A DNA stretch of 64,000 nucleotides from Ferrithrix thermotolerans DSM 19514 (GTDB lineage: Bacteria; Actinomycetota; Acidimicrobiia; Acidimicrobiales; Ilumatobacteraceae): contig CAMASN010000004.1 of the NCBI GenBank assembly GCA_945861025.1, positions 1 through 64,000 of the forward strand, read 5' to 3'. Shown here piece by piece: positions 45,578-55,106 of this stretch (the stretch's first letter is position 1; each line of letters starts with the position of its first letter). The notes under the pieces are model-generated. The model worked only from the letters and a program-made list of their open reading frames with translations, was not told the origin of the DNA and did not search any database. A program made the translations under genes and the position numbers.

Positions 45578-47046
45578 ACCCACGCAGGATCTTGGTCTCA
45601 TCGGTTCTCACTATTGGCGTACTGAGCACGATCATTTTTGGTCAGCTCGACGCAAGCCCGGCTCCCGCCCGATTCGGTACAGCGCCGTTCGTGAACCGAC
45701 CGTACGCATCGCACCGAACCCCCATCACCACTACGTGGTACTGCCCGGGCGTTCCTGCGGGCGACGGCACCGTCGGTGGCGAGATTGTGGTGGCGAACCC
45801 AACCTCTACGCCGAAGCAGGCGCGCGTCACATTGCTCGGCTCCGACCAGGCGGCCCCGGTCTCACAAGACATTACGGTGCCGGCCCGCGACACCTTCACG
45901 TTGTCGGTGAGCGATGCGCTCAAAGCCACATTCGTGTCGGCAATCGTCGAGCTCGACGGAGGCGATGCAATGGTTGAGCAGCGCGCCATCTACCCCGCAG
46001 GCGACGCAGTGTCTTCGTGCATCACCCAGACCTCGTCAAGCTGGTACTTCGCCGATGGTTTCACAATCGACGGAAGCACCGATCAGATCATCCTCACCAA
46101 CCCATCGGCCGATTCAGTCAGCGTCAACCTTGCGTTCTTCACCGCCGCCGGCAAGCGTGAACCGTCAGCGTTTCAGGGCGATTCAGTGCCACCGCATTCG
46201 GTGAAGGTGGTTTCGGTGGCCGACAACGGGCTCAAGGACGAACGCATTATCGGAGTCCAGGTCATCGCAAGCCGAGGCCAACTTGTGGTCGCCCGGGCGC
46301 AGCACTATTTCGGCGGAAATCGACTCGGCTACTCGCTCACCCTTGGGGCGCCAGCGCCATCCGAGCAGGTGTGGTTTGTCGACGGCGAAAAAGGCGTTGG
46401 CATCTCTGAGCAATACGTGTTGTTCAACCCCACCGATATCGACACCAGCGTTGGCCTCACCGTTCTCGGCCTTGGTGTCGCCGCCGCGATCGTCTCGCCT
46501 GACCCGATTGCTGTTGCGGCCGGCGAGGTCGTGGTGCTCGAAGCATCGGCCATCCCCGACCTTCCCGACGGACGACACAGCATGGTGTTTTCTACGGTCG
46601 ACGATTCGCGCCCGTCGGTGATCATTGAGCGGGTGATCACGCGTCCTGCGGGTACCAAGATCTCCACCACGGTCGTGATGGGAATGACCTCCGAATATGC
46701 GGTGGGTAGGTGGTACGTGCCCATAGGCGTTGGCTCAGCAGTAGATCAGGCGCTTGTTGTGTACAACGTTGATGGCGTCGACACCACGGTTACGGTGAAA
46801 GCCATCGGGCCCGGTGGCGAAGTCGCTGTTGCAAGTCTCACCGATCTCGCGCTGCCAGCCGCCGGCGTCATAACTATTGATCTCACCGACCCGAGTGTGT
46901 TCGGTCGGCTCTTGGTGGTCGAGTCCAGCCAACGTCTGCTCGTCGAGCGACTGTTGCCGCGTGGTCACGACTTCAACGGCCGCTCGGGCTCGTGGGCGCT
47001 ACCCGAATGTGGACTATGCAATTTCTCATCGCCTCCGTCCTTGTAG
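45574..47046 (+). CDS. DUF5719-type extracytoplasmic protein
   Basis: The 490-residue protein has a signal peptide-like start (about 1-25), then repeated beta-rich units with patterns such as TTWYCPGVPAGDG, EIVVANPTSTPK, SSWYFADG, QIILTNPS and EQVWFVDGEKG / ISEQYVLFNP, typical of DUF5719 proteins found beside the giant GT2 in actinobacteria. The function is unknown; a wall or periplasmic accessory of the glycosyltransferase is an inference from the gene pair. The ATG has an AGGGAG 8 bases upstream. Confidence 0.75.
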   Translation: MNPRRILVSSVLTIGVLSTIIFGQLDASPAPARFGTAPFVNRPYASHRTPITTTWYCPGVPAGDGTVGGEIVVANPTSTPKQARVTLLGSDQAAPVSQDITVPARDTFTLSVSDALKATFVSAIVELDGGDAMVEQRAIYPAGDAVSSCITQTSSSWYFADGFTIDGSTDQIILTNPSADSVSVNLAFFTAAGKREPSAFQGDSVPPHSVKVVSVADNGLKDERIIGVQVIASRGQLVVARAQHYFGGNRLGYSLTLGAPAPSEQVWFVDGEKGVGISEQYVLFNPTDIDTSVGLTVLGLGVAAAIVSPDPIAVAAGEVVVLEASAIPDLPDGRHSMVFSTVDDSRPSVIIERVITRPAGTKISTTVVMGMTSEYAVGRWYVPIGVGSAVDQALVVYNVDGVDTTVTVKAIGPGGEVAVASLTDLALPAAGVITIDLTDPSVFGRLLVVESSQRLLVERLLPRGHDFNGRSGSWALPECGLCNFSSPPSL

Positions 47047-47468
47047 CAGTCGTTGTGGTTGCGTCGCTGATTCTGCAACGCCGCCGCACTGACGACCCAC
47101 CCACCCAGAACAGGTGGCAGGCGCCGGCGCAGCTCAATCGTGCAGACTTCGCTGACGCGCCGTGCGATTGGGTCGTTGTCACGTTCACTTCAGAGTCGTG
47201 CCACACCTGCGCCGACGTGAAACGTAAAGCAGCGGTGCTCGCAAGCAAGGAAGTCAGCGTTGTCGACGTTGAGTACACGGTTCAGCGCGCATTGCACGAG
47301 CGCTACAACATTGATGCGGTTCCCACATTGGTGATTGCCGACCGTGAGGGTGTGGTGCGGGCGAGTTTCTTGGGCCCGGTGTCAGCTACAGACTTGTGGG
47401 CAGCGTGCGCCGAAGCGCGCAACCCGGGCACATCACCCGAGCCCAATCTTGGTCACGACCACGATTGA
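47007..47468 (+). CDS. Membrane-anchored thioredoxin-like protein
   Basis: About 153 residues with one N-terminal membrane helix (about 5-22) and a thioredoxin-like domain: the active CxxC (SESCHTCADVK) at about 61-64 and the cis-Pro loop VPTLVIAD near 108. It likely acts on periplasmic disulfides or reduces a partner of the preceding genes. It overlaps the end of the DUF5719 gene by about 40 bases. GTG 46992 or ATG 47016 are alternative starts. Confidence 0.8.
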   Translation: MWTMQFLIASVLVAVVVVASLILQRRRTDDPPTQNRWQAPAQLNRADFADAPCDWVVVTFTSESCHTCADVKRKAAVLASKEVSVVDVEYTVQRALHERYNIDAVPTLVIADREGVVRASFLGPVSATDLWAACAEARNPGTSPEPNLGHDHD

Positions 47469-47476
47469 TGATGCTG

Positions 47477-47495
47477 CCAAGTCCTTGCGGCTTGG
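47477..47495. terminator. Weak hairpin between thioredoxin-like and ftsH genes
   Basis: CCAAG (47477-47481) and CTTGG (47491-47495) form a 5-bp stem, next to a second small hairpin (TGATC/GATCA) that overlaps the ftsH stop. The genes are convergent, so either could be a shared terminator. Confidence 0.3.
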
Positions 47496-47509
47496 GAGTG
47501 ATCGGGTGA

Positions 47510-49486
47510 TCAGTCTTGGCTGTCGGCCTGGGCTGTGGTGGCACCTTCGAGATCGGAGTCGCGCACCATCTCGCCGAGACCTTGTTGCACCAAGCTGGCA
47601 ACCTCGGGTCCATCGATGGTCTCGCGATCGAGCAGTGCCTGCGCCACGAGGTCGAGGCCCACGCGATGCTTCATCAACAACTCTCGTGCACGCTCTTGCT
47701 GGAAGTGCAACATGGTCGAGATCTCTTCGTCGAGGATTCGAGCGGTCTGGTCGCTGTACTCGCGACCGCTGCTCATCAGGTCTTCGCCGAGGAACACGTG
47801 CTGCTGACTGCCCCACGCCATTGGGCCAATTCGATCGCTCATGCCCCACTCGCGCACCATGTGGCGCGCGATGTTGGTGGCTTGCTCAAGATCGTTGGCG
47901 GCACCGCTGTTGAGATGACCGAACACGATCATCTCGGCAACGCGGCCGCCCATGGCCTTGCAGATGGTGTCTTCGAAGTACTCGCGTGAGTAGGTGTGGC
48001 GCTCTTGCGGCAGGCTCCACGTGACACCGAGGGCCATACCTCGGGGCAAGATGGTGACCTTGTGCAGTGGGTCGCCGTGCGGCAGCACCGTGGCCAAAAT
48101 TGCGTGACCACCTTCGTGGTATGCAGTGGCCCGCTTCTCTTCGGGCGACAACACCATGCTCTCGCGCAGTGCGCCAAGCACCACGCGGTCGCGGGCGTTT
48201 TCGAAGTCGATGCGCTCGATGAGCTTTGACCCACGGCGCACGGCAACCAAGGCTGCTTCGTTGACGAGGTTGGCCAAGTCGGCACCGCTCATACCCGGAG
48301 TTGCGCGCGCCATAACGTCGAGGTCGACGTCGGTGCCCATCTGCTTATCGCGGCTGTGTACCTTCAAGATCGCCACGCGCTCTTCGGCTTCGGGTAGTGG
48401 CACCACGATCTGGCGATCGAAGCGGCCTGGGCGCAGTAAGGCGGGGTCGAGAATATCGGGGCGGTTGGTGGCCGCAAGAATGACGATGCCTTCGCTCGTC
48501 TCGAAGCCGTCCATCTCGGAGAGCATCTGGTTCAGCGTCTGCTCGCGCTCGTCGTGACCGCCGCCCAGACCTGCGCCGCGCTTGCGGCCGATCGAGTCGA
48601 GTTCGTCGATGAAGATGATTGCTCGGCCCATCTTGCGAGCCTGCTGGAACAGGTCTCGAACGCGGCTTGCGCCGACGCCCACGAACATCTCCATGAAGTC
48701 GCTGCCGGTGACCGAGAGGAATCCCACGCCAGCCTCGCCAGCAACTGCGCGGGCGAACAAGGTCTTGCCGGTGCCGGGAGGGCCAACGAGCAACATCCCC
48801 TTTGGCACGCGCGCGCCAATTTCACGGAAGCGCTCGGGCATCCGCAAGAAGTCGACGACCTCGCGGATCTCTTGCTTGACGCCTTCGTAACCAGCGATGT
48901 CAGCAAACGTGGTGGATGGCTTGTCTGCCGAATAGGTTTTGGCGCGGCTGCGGCCGACCGACATCACGTTGCCCATTTGGCCGGCAGCCCGACGCTGCAT
49001 CCAAACCAAAAAGCCGATGATCAGAGCGAACGGCAACAGCAACGTGATGAGCCCTGCCCACCAGTTGTTCGTAGGTTGCTTGTAGTCGTAGGTGATGCCG
49101 CTCTTGTCGAACCGTTCGAGGACGCCATCGGTGATCTGCGTGTCGGCTGTGGTGGTGAACTTCACGGGCACTGCGGCGCCGATGGGGTTGAACTCACCGC
49201 TGATGCCGCGACTGCCGTTGTCGATGGTGATCTGCTTCACTGTGCCGTTATCGACCTGGGTCAAGAACTCGCTCCACTTGAGCTTCTCTGACGAGGTGGT
49301 TGGGCGAACTTGGAAAAACACGAGTCCGCTCACGACCACAACAATGAGCAGAGCGATGCTCCACTTTGGGAGGCCTGGGGGTGGCGTCTTGCGGCCTTGA
49401 CCTGGCTGATTCGGGCCGTTGGACCCGCGTCCACCCGATCCGCGTCCGGATGGCGGTGGGGGTGGGGGTGGAGGCAAATTGCTCAT
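47510..49486 (-). CDS. ftsH: ATP-dependent zinc metalloprotease FtsH
   Basis: The 658-residue protein has an N-terminal proline/glycine-rich cytoplasmic tail (about 1-35), a membrane helix (about 43-60), an extracytoplasmic domain (about 65-140), a second helix, the AAA domain (Walker [15 protein letters not shown] near 233; [25 protein letters not shown]), and the M41 peptidase with the HEGGH zinc motif near 450. FtsH degrades misassembled membrane proteins. ATG 49486 is leaderless, 6 bases after TAGCAT on the reverse strand. The nearby folate genes often linked to ftsH are not here. Confidence 0.96.
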   Translation of the reverse strand: MSNLPPPPPPPPSGRGSGGRGSNGPNQPGQGRKTPPPGLPKWSIALLIVVVVSGLVFFQVRPTTSSEKLKWSEFLTQVDNGTVKQITIDNGSRGISGEFNPIGAAVPVKFTTTADTQITDGVLERFDKSGITYDYKQPTNNWWAGLITLLLPFALIIGFLVWMQRRAAGQMGNVMSVGRSRAKTYSADKPSTTFADIAGYEGVKQEIREVVDFLRMPERFREIGARVPKGMLLVGPPGTGKTLFARAVAGEAGVGFLSVTGSDFMEMFVGVGASRVRDLFQQARKMGRAIIFIDELDSIGRKRGAGLGGGHDEREQTLNQMLSEMDGFETSEGIVILAATNRPDILDPALLRPGRFDRQIVVPLPEAEERVAILKVHSRDKQMGTDVDLDVMARATPGMSGADLANLVNEAALVAVRRGSKLIERIDFENARDRVVLGALRESMVLSPEEKRATAYHEGGHAILATVLPHGDPLHKVTILPRGMALGVTWSLPQERHTYSREYFEDTICKAMGGRVAEMIVFGHLNSGAANDLEQATNIARHMVREWGMSDRIGPMAWGSQQHVFLGEDLMSSGREYSDQTARILDEEISTMLHFQQERARELLMKHRVGLDLVAQALLDRETIDGPEVASLVQQGLGEMVRDSDLEGATTAQADSQD

Positions 49487-49492
49487 GGCGTC

Positions 49493-49498
49493 ATGCTA
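49493..49498 (-). promoter_or_regulatory. -10 box TAGCAT for leaderless ftsH
   Basis: On the reverse strand TAGCAT ends 6 bases before ATG 49486. No Shine-Dalgarno site is present, which makes a leaderless ftsH message likely. Confidence 0.55.
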
Positions 49499-49527
49499 GG
49501 TGCAATCGGGCGGGCTGAACCCGTCGG

Positions 49528-49573
49528 GGCATCAATCTCGCAAGCGGTGTGGCATCAATCTCACAAAGGGTGT
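49528..49573. repeat. Imperfect 2x23-base tandem repeat upstream of ftsH
   Basis: GGCATCAATCTC begins both copies (49528 and 49551); the two units match in 20 of 23 bases. They sit in the intergenic stretch between ftsH and the DUF3499 gene, about 40-90 bases upstream of the ftsH start, so an operator or regulatory duplication is possible. Confidence 0.65.
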
Positions 49574-49646
49574 GGCTGGCTTCGGTGTTGGTCTCGGGTC
49601 GGGCAGGTGAGTCGTGCAGATCCACCACTCGCGGGCGGTCATCGGA

Positions 49647-49652
49647 TATTTT
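49647..49652 (+). promoter_or_regulatory. -10 box TATTTT for leaderless DUF3499 gene
   Basis: TATTTT is 6 bases before GTG 49659 and fixes the start of a short gene that could otherwise be read from 49614. Confidence 0.5.
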
Positions 49653-49658
49653 CGAACT

Positions 49659-49883
49659 GTGCAGCGTCAGTGTTCTCGGTCAGGTTGTGCTGAATCAGCA
49701 GTTGTGACCCTCACGTACCAATATGCCCGCTCGGCCGTATGGCTCGACGACCTGTCGGCCGAACGAGATCCGCACGCCTACGACCTGTGTCAGCGTCACG
49801 GTGCTCGGTTGTCGGTTCCGCATGGTTGGCGGATGGAAGACCGCCGCTCGCGCAGCGATCTCGCCCTCGCAGCCGCGGGCTGA
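49659..49883 (+). CDS. DUF3499 family small protein
   Basis: The 74-residue protein matches DUF3499: a Cys pair near the start (RQCSRSGC), VTLTYQYARSAVWLDDL in the middle, then DPHAYDLCQRHGARLSVPHGW with another Cys and His. The four potential ligands suggest a small zinc-binding fold, but the function is unknown. In M. tuberculosis the homologue (Rv3258c) lies beside manB; here phosphomannomutase is about 3.6 kb downstream. GTG 49659 is chosen for its -10 box. Confidence 0.82.
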   Translation: MQRQCSRSGCAESAVVTLTYQYARSAVWLDDLSAERDPHAYDLCQRHGARLSVPHGWRMEDRRSRSDLALAAAG

Positions 49884-49916
49884 GCCACCCTCCTCGCGCC
49901 TCGCTGGCGTCTGATG

Positions 49917-49922
49917 TACCGT
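49917..49922 (+). promoter_or_regulatory. -10 box TACCGT for leaderless CPBP gene
   Basis: TACCGT is followed by 7 bases and GTG 49930. It overlaps an earlier in-frame GTG at 49921, which argues for the later start. Confidence 0.5.
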
Positions 49923-49929
49923 GACCCCT

Positions 49930-50685
49930 GTGTCCCAACGACGACCCACCAGCGCCTCCGGCGACCTCACCGCCGCTGAGCATTCGTCGTCGCCTGCGGG
50001 CCTCACGCTTGGCGTTGCAGTGCTCGCATGGATGGCCGGCTGGGTTGCCGGAAACCTTGTAGCGAGTGCTGTGCTCGGCATCTCCGGTCAGGCCGACATA
50101 GCTGCTGCCGATCGGCCGGTTTGGCTCAACGCCTCGATGGCGGCGGCGCTGTGGATTCCTCAGCTTGCGGTGTTGATTTTGATGAGTCGAGCCTTTGCGT
50201 CCGGACACGTTGGGCGCGACTACTCGATTCGATTCACGCGCCGCGATTTGTGGGGTGTACCGATTGGTGTGCTGAGCCAGGTGGCTCTGTTGCCGGTCAT
50301 CTATTGGCCGCTGCAAAAAGCATGGCCCGACACGTTTGCCACGAAGCAACTTGAGCAGAACGCTCGTGACCTGTACGACCGCGCTCACGGCATGTGGGTC
50401 GTCGTACTGATCCTGATGGTGGTGGTTGGCGCGCCGATTGTCGAAGAACTTGTGTACCGCGGTTTACTGCAGGGTGCCACGCGTCGGCGATTCGGTGCGT
50501 TGTGGTCGGTGCTTGTTGTCGCTGCGTTCTTCGCGCTGATCCACTTTCGGCCCGTCGAGTACCCGGGACTCTTTGCCTTCGGGCTTGTGCTCGGCTGTTG
50601 TGCTGCGTTGACCAATCGACTTGGCATGGGAATTGTTTCGCATATGGCTTTTAACGCCACCGCCCTAGTGCTCATTGCACGATGA
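49930..50685 (+). CDS. CPBP family intramembrane metalloprotease
   Basis: About 251 residues with about seven hydrophobic segments and the CPBP/Rce1 signature: EELVYRGLLQG near 180, HF in ALIHFRP, and the final helix with GIVSHMAFNATA. Known members cleave prenylated or peptide substrates, or lack proven activity. GTG 49930 starts a 7-base leaderless arrangement. No partner gene is obvious. Confidence 0.87.
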   Translation: MSQRRPTSASGDLTAAEHSSSPAGLTLGVAVLAWMAGWVAGNLVASAVLGISGQADIAAADRPVWLNASMAAALWIPQLAVLILMSRAFASGHVGRDYSIRFTRRDLWGVPIGVLSQVALLPVIYWPLQKAWPDTFATKQLEQNARDLYDRAHGMWVVVLILMVVVGAPIVEELVYRGLLQGATRRRFGALWSVLVVAAFFALIHFRPVEYPGLFAFGLVLGCCAALTNRLGMGIVSHMAFNATALVLIAR

Positions 50686-50739
50686 ATGATCGAGGTCTGA
50701 CATGAGTTCACAGTTGCGAGATGCGAGAATGCAGCCCGC

Positions 50740-53457
50740 ATGACCGAGCCAAACGATCCTGTCCTTCCCGTCGATCCCGCCGAGCCAGATCTGTCGCAGA
50801 CAGACCAGTTCGATTTTGGCGACGTCGAGGGTCAGGCAACCACGAGCGATTTCTCATTCTCGTTCGCCGATCGCGTACCTGCGTCGCCCAGCAGCGACGA
50901 CGAATTGCGTCGCTTCCTTCCGGCGCCGGTGAATCGCTTTGGTCGGGCCATCTTTGGACGCTCGATCGACTGGATCGATGCGCCGTGGACCGTCCAGCGC
51001 ATCGTGCAGGCAATCACGGCGTTTGCGATGTTGCTCGTTGCAGGCATCGTCACCCTCAACGTCGTTCACTGGGATCTCATCACCAGCAATAACACCCCAA
51101 CCGGTGGTGACATGGGCGCTCACGTGCTCGGGCCTGCCTACTTACGTGACCACCTATTGTCGAATTTCCGGCTCTCCGGATGGAACCCGTCGTGGTACAA
51201 CGGTTATCCGCTGTATCGCTTTTATATGGTGATCCCGGCACTGATGATCGTGTTGGTCAATGTGGTTCTGCCCTACGGCATTGCGTTCAAACTCATCGCC
51301 GTAATCGGTATCTTGACCCTGCCGCTGTGTTGCTGGGCCTTTGGTCGGTTGGCGCGTTTCGTGTTTCCGATACCCGAACTGTTTGCGCTGGCAGCGTTGG
51401 TCTTTTTGCTCGACGAGAGCTTCAGTATTTACGGCGGCAACGTCAAGAGCACGATGGCTGGCGAGTTCTCCTTCAGCATCGCGTTGTCGTTTGCGGTGCT
51501 TGGGCTTGGCCTCTTCGCTCGGGGCTTAGAAACGGGCAAGCTACGCGGCCGAACGGCGGTGATCCTCGCGTTGGCGGTGTTGAGTCACGGCATCGTCGCC
51601 ATCTTCGTTGTCATAGCCGTCGCTCTCATGTGGCTGATCTCTCTCGACAAGCAGCGACTGGTGTACGGCATTGCGGTGTTGGTGCCGGCGATGTTGCTTA
51701 CGTCGTTCTGGATGATTCCGTTTGTGAGCGGCACGGCGTTCATGACCGACATGAAGTACGGCAAGCGACCCGAGGGCGCCAACGACTCGTACTGGAAGAT
51801 GTTCTTTAACCTCGACGTCAACTTCGACCGCGTGATCTTCGTACTTGCGGTCATCGGGTTGGTTGGGTCGGTTGTTCGCCGCCATCGTGCGGGCACGTGG
51901 CTCGGTGTGTGTGTGCTTGCGCTCGCGGTGTTCACTCGCCTCGCCGAGAACTCGCTTCCCGTCATCGGACTGCTGTGGAACCCGCGCGTGCTGCCGTTCA
52001 TCTATTTGCTTCGCTACCTGCTGATGATGGTGGGCGTTGTCGAGCTCGCTCGCGCCGCGGTGCTGGTGTTCAACTACGGCCGCATGGGTCGTGCCCTTGC
52101 TCTCGAGCGACGCGCTGGTCATGCAGGCAGCGCTGTTCCGTTGCCAACGGGTCGCTCGCAGGCTGCGGGCGGCGCCGTTGCGGCGTTGTTGGCTTTGGTC
52201 GTGGTTGGCACGATTCTGTCAGTCGAGTTCGAGGTGGATTGGTGGGGTGCTGGCCGGAGCAACGGTCAATACGCGCTCACCATCGGGCCCGATAACGGCA
52301 GCGAGTTGGTGGTCTATCAAAAGCGCGCCACGAACGGTCGCGGGTTGTCCGACAGCTGGTCGCGATACAACTTCACTGGTTACGAAGCGAAGAGCGCCTA
52401 CGGCGAATATCGAGCACTGGTGTTGGCGATGGAAACCATCGGTAACGACTCGAAGTACGGCTGTGGTCGCGCGCTGTGGGAGAACAACGGCGAGAACGGT
52501 AAATACGGCACAACAATGGCGTTGATGCTGTTGCCGCATTGGACCGATGGTTGCATCGGTAGCAGCGAGGGGCTGTTCTTCGAGGCGTCGGGCACCACGC
52601 CGTATCACTTCCTCTCCGCGGCAGCGATGTCGGCCAATAGCTCCAACCCTGTGCGCCAACTGCGCTATGTCGACAACGACCCCAGCGTTGGAGTGCCGCA
52701 TTTACAAAAGCTCGGTATCAAGTACTACATGGCATGGACCGAGAAGGCAGTGGCCAAAGCCGAAACCGCCGAGGGCCTCACGCTGATCGTGAAGAGCGGG
52801 CCGTGGCATATCTACGAGGTGGCCGACGCCAACATCGTGGTGCCGCTCTCAGTGCAGCCAGTGGTTGTTGCAGAACGCCCAGGCGACCAGCGCGAACGAT
52901 GGCTCGAACTCGGCTCGAGTTGGTTTCAGAACGCCGCCGAGTGGGCTGCCATGCCAGCGGCTGATGGTCCGTCAAGTTGGCAGCGAATCACGGCGCAAGT
53001 CGACTCGAGTCGCGTGACCGCGAACCGTGTTGCGGTGCTCAAACCAACTGATGTGATCAAGCCGGTGAAACTCGATCCGGTGGTGGTTTCGAATGTGGTC
53101 ATGGGCAATGAGACCGTCAACTTCGATGTCGACAAGGTGGGTGTGCCTGTGTTGGTCAAGGTGAGCTACTTCCCGAACTGGGAAGTGTCAGGTGCGCAGG
53201 GGCCATATCGCATTGCTCCAAACTTGATGGTGGTGGTGCCAACCTCGAATCAAGTTCGGCTGAACTTCGCCCGTTCGTCCACTGATTATCTTGCCTACGG
53301 CCTCACGCTGCTGGGCATCGTGTTGCTGTTTGTGCTGCGCAAGTACGTACACATCAACTACCGCAGCGATGAGCTTGTGGCGGCGGTCGAGGCCGAGCAG
53401 TCAGTGCCACGCTCGGTAGACCTCGATTACGTCGACGAAGCGGTGCTGCGCCGATAG
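50740..53457 (+). CDS. Large GT-C-like membrane protein (6-PTPS-related family)
   Basis: The 905-residue protein has an acidic cytoplasmic N-terminus (about 1-85), then some ten membrane segments between about 90 and 500, and a large extracytoplasmic C-terminal part (about 505-855) before a last helix. A GGDMGAHVLGPAYLRDH loop after the first helix, and the following SGWNPSWYNGYPLYRFY, match the family of membrane proteins annotated as '6-pyruvoyl-tetrahydropterin synthase related'; the fold resembles GT-C sugar transferases with an acidic catalytic loop. The role, probably sugar transfer in wall glycan synthesis, is inferred. Confidence 0.75.
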   Translation: MTEPNDPVLPVDPAEPDLSQTDQFDFGDVEGQATTSDFSFSFADRVPASPSSDDELRRFLPAPVNRFGRAIFGRSIDWIDAPWTVQRIVQAITAFAMLLVAGIVTLNVVHWDLITSNNTPTGGDMGAHVLGPAYLRDHLLSNFRLSGWNPSWYNGYPLYRFYMVIPALMIVLVNVVLPYGIAFKLIAVIGILTLPLCCWAFGRLARFVFPIPELFALAALVFLLDESFSIYGGNVKSTMAGEFSFSIALSFAVLGLGLFARGLETGKLRGRTAVILALAVLSHGIVAIFVVIAVALMWLISLDKQRLVYGIAVLVPAMLLTSFWMIPFVSGTAFMTDMKYGKRPEGANDSYWKMFFNLDVNFDRVIFVLAVIGLVGSVVRRHRAGTWLGVCVLALAVFTRLAENSLPVIGLLWNPRVLPFIYLLRYLLMMVGVVELARAAVLVFNYGRMGRALALERRAGHAGSAVPLPTGRSQAAGGAVAALLALVVVGTILSVEFEVDWWGAGRSNGQYALTIGPDNGSELVVYQKRATNGRGLSDSWSRYNFTGYEAKSAYGEYRALVLAMETIGNDSKYGCGRALWENNGENGKYGTTMALMLLPHWTDGCIGSSEGLFFEASGTTPYHFLSAAAMSANSSNPVRQLRYVDNDPSVGVPHLQKLGIKYYMAWTEKAVAKAETAEGLTLIVKSGPWHIYEVADANIVVPLSVQPVVVAERPGDQRERWLELGSSWFQNAAEWAAMPAADGPSSWQRITAQVDSSRVTANRVAVLKPTDVIKPVKLDPVVVSNVVMGNETVNFDVDKVGVPVLVKVSYFPNWEVSGAQGPYRIAPNLMVVVPTSNQVRLNFARSSTDYLAYGLTLLGIVLLFVLRKYVHINYRSDELVAAVEAEQSVPRSVDLDYVDEAVLRR

Positions 53458-53460
53458 CGT
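53455..53460 (+). promoter_or_regulatory. -10 box TAGCGT overlapping upstream stop codon
   Basis: The TAG stop of the large membrane protein begins TAGCGT, 11 bases before ATG 53472. It is a weaker case than 18990 because the spacing is long; readthrough is equally possible. Confidence 0.3.
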
Positions 53461-53471
53461 GCGAACTTGTC

Positions 53472-54851
53472 ATGCCTAGACCAGACACACAGCCAGTTTC
53501 GAAGCTCGATGCCATCGTTAAGGCATATGACATCCGAGGCACAGTCCCCGACCAACTCGACGCCGATGTTGCTCACGCCCTTGGCGTAGCGTTCGCCTCT
53601 TTCACCAAGGCTCCGCACATAGTGGTGGCGCAAGACATGCGGCCATCGGGCCCCGAGCTGGTCGATGCGTTCGCTCGCGGCGTTATGGAGCAGGGAATCG
53701 ACGTTGTGTTGCTTGGCCTTGCATCAACCGACTTGTTGTATTTCGCGGCCGGCCGTCTCGAAGCGCCTGGCGCGATGTTCACGGCGTCGCACAATCCGGC
53801 TCAGTACAACGGCATCAAGCTGTGCTTGTCGGGTGCTCGTCCTGTGGGCGCCGATACCGGTCTCGAAGAAGTGAAAGCAATTGCTCAGGCCGTGCTCGAC
53901 GGACACGGTCCTTTGCCGGCGGCGCGTCCAGGTCGCTCGACCCAGCGCGACCTCATGTCGGCTTTCGTCGATCACGTGGTGTCGTTCATCGATCCCGCTC
54001 AGTTGCGCCCGTTGCGCGTGGTGGCCGACACGGCCAACGGTATGGGTGGCCTTGTGGTGCCCGCCGTGTTTGAGCGCCTGCCCATCATCGATCTCGAAAT
54101 CATGTACGGCGAACTAGATGGCACGTTCCCGAATCATCCGGCTGACCCATTGCAGCCAGCCAATCAGCGCGATCTGCAAGCACGCGTTGTGAGCGGTGGT
54201 TTCGATGTTGGTCTGGCCTTCGATGGCGATGCCGACCGAGTGTTCGTTGTCGACGAACAAGGCCGGGGCATCAGCGGTTCAACGACCACCGCAATCTTGG
54301 CCACCAGCGTTTTGCGCAAGCACCCCGGTGCCACGATCTTGCACAACCTGATCTGCTCGCGTGCTGTTCCCGAAGTGATTCGCGAGCATGGCGGTGTGCC
54401 GGTGCGTACCAAGGTTGGTCACTCGTTCATTAAGCAGATTATGGCCGATACCGGTGCCGTGTTTGGTGGCGAACACTCGGCGCACTACTACTTCCGCGAA
54501 AACTTTAGAGCCGATAGCGGACTCATTGCTTCGCTGCTTGTGCTCGACGAAGTTAGTCGCGTGCAGCAAGATCTGTCGGTTGTGCGTCAGCCATACGAGC
54601 GTTACTCGTCGAGCGGCGAGATCAACACTCAGGTCAACGATGCGAACACAGTGCTCAATGTTGTTGCTGCCATCTTTGCCGACGCTCAACAAGACCGACT
54701 CGATGGACTCACTGTCGATTGCGGACCATGGTGGTTCAACCTTCGCCCTTCAAATACCGAACCGCTGCTGCGACTCAACCTCGAAGCACCTACCCGTGAC
54801 GAATGTGATCAGCATGTAGCCGAGCTACTTGCGCTGATCACGAGCGCCTGA
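53472..54851 (+). CDS. manB: Phosphomannomutase/phosphoglucomutase
   Basis: The 459-residue enzyme has the active phosphoserine site TASHNPAQYNG (about 105-110), the metal loop DGDADRVF (about 253-260) and the sugar-binding GGEHSAHYYF segment. It interconverts mannose-6-phosphate and mannose-1-phosphate (or the glucose equivalents). In this cluster it would supply the ManC-like enzyme with mannose-1-phosphate, and so Gmd with GDP-mannose. Confidence 0.93.
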   Translation: MPRPDTQPVSKLDAIVKAYDIRGTVPDQLDADVAHALGVAFASFTKAPHIVVAQDMRPSGPELVDAFARGVMEQGIDVVLLGLASTDLLYFAAGRLEAPGAMFTASHNPAQYNGIKLCLSGARPVGADTGLEEVKAIAQAVLDGHGPLPAARPGRSTQRDLMSAFVDHVVSFIDPAQLRPLRVVADTANGMGGLVVPAVFERLPIIDLEIMYGELDGTFPNHPADPLQPANQRDLQARVVSGGFDVGLAFDGDADRVFVVDEQGRGISGSTTTAILATSVLRKHPGATILHNLICSRAVPEVIREHGGVPVRTKVGHSFIKQIMADTGAVFGGEHSAHYYFRENFRADSGLIASLLVLDEVSRVQQDLSVVRQPYERYSSSGEINTQVNDANTVLNVVAAIFADAQQDRLDGLTVDCGPWWFNLRPSNTEPLLRLNLEAPTRDECDQHVAELLALITSA

Positions 54852-54869
54852 CCCAAAGGACACTTACCC

Positions 54870-55106
54870 ATGGCTCTCGACCAACGCCTGCTCGAAATCC
54901 TCGCTTGCCCTCAAGACAAGGGTCCCCTGTTCTATGTGGCCGACGAGGGCGCGCTCTACAACCCTCGGTTGAAGCTGCGTTATGCAGTGCGCGACGACAT
55001 TCCGGTCATGCTTGTCGACGAAGCCGATCACGTCTCCGATGCTGAGAACGAGCGCCTCACAAAGCTCATCGAAGAACGCAATATCGCGCCAACATTTGCT
55101 GCGTAG
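54870..55106 (+). CDS. Trm112 family protein
   Basis: The 78-residue protein belongs to the Trm112/YcaR family: MALDQRLLEILACPQDKGPLFY, then the Arg-rich strand LKLRYAVRDDIPVML. Bacterial members are thought to be small zinc-ribbon-like partners of methyltransferases; here only one Cys of the usual four is obvious, so zinc binding may be lost. AAAGGA lies 9 bases before the ATG. It follows manB, as in several actinobacteria. Confidence 0.85.
   Translation: MALDQRLLEILACPQDKGPLFYVADEGALYNPRLKLRYAVRDDIPVMLVDEADHVSDAENERLTKLIEERNIAPTFAA

Noticed and set aside
49528-49573. Possible start of a CRISPR array
   Set aside because: There are only two adjacent imperfect copies with no spacers and no cas genes.
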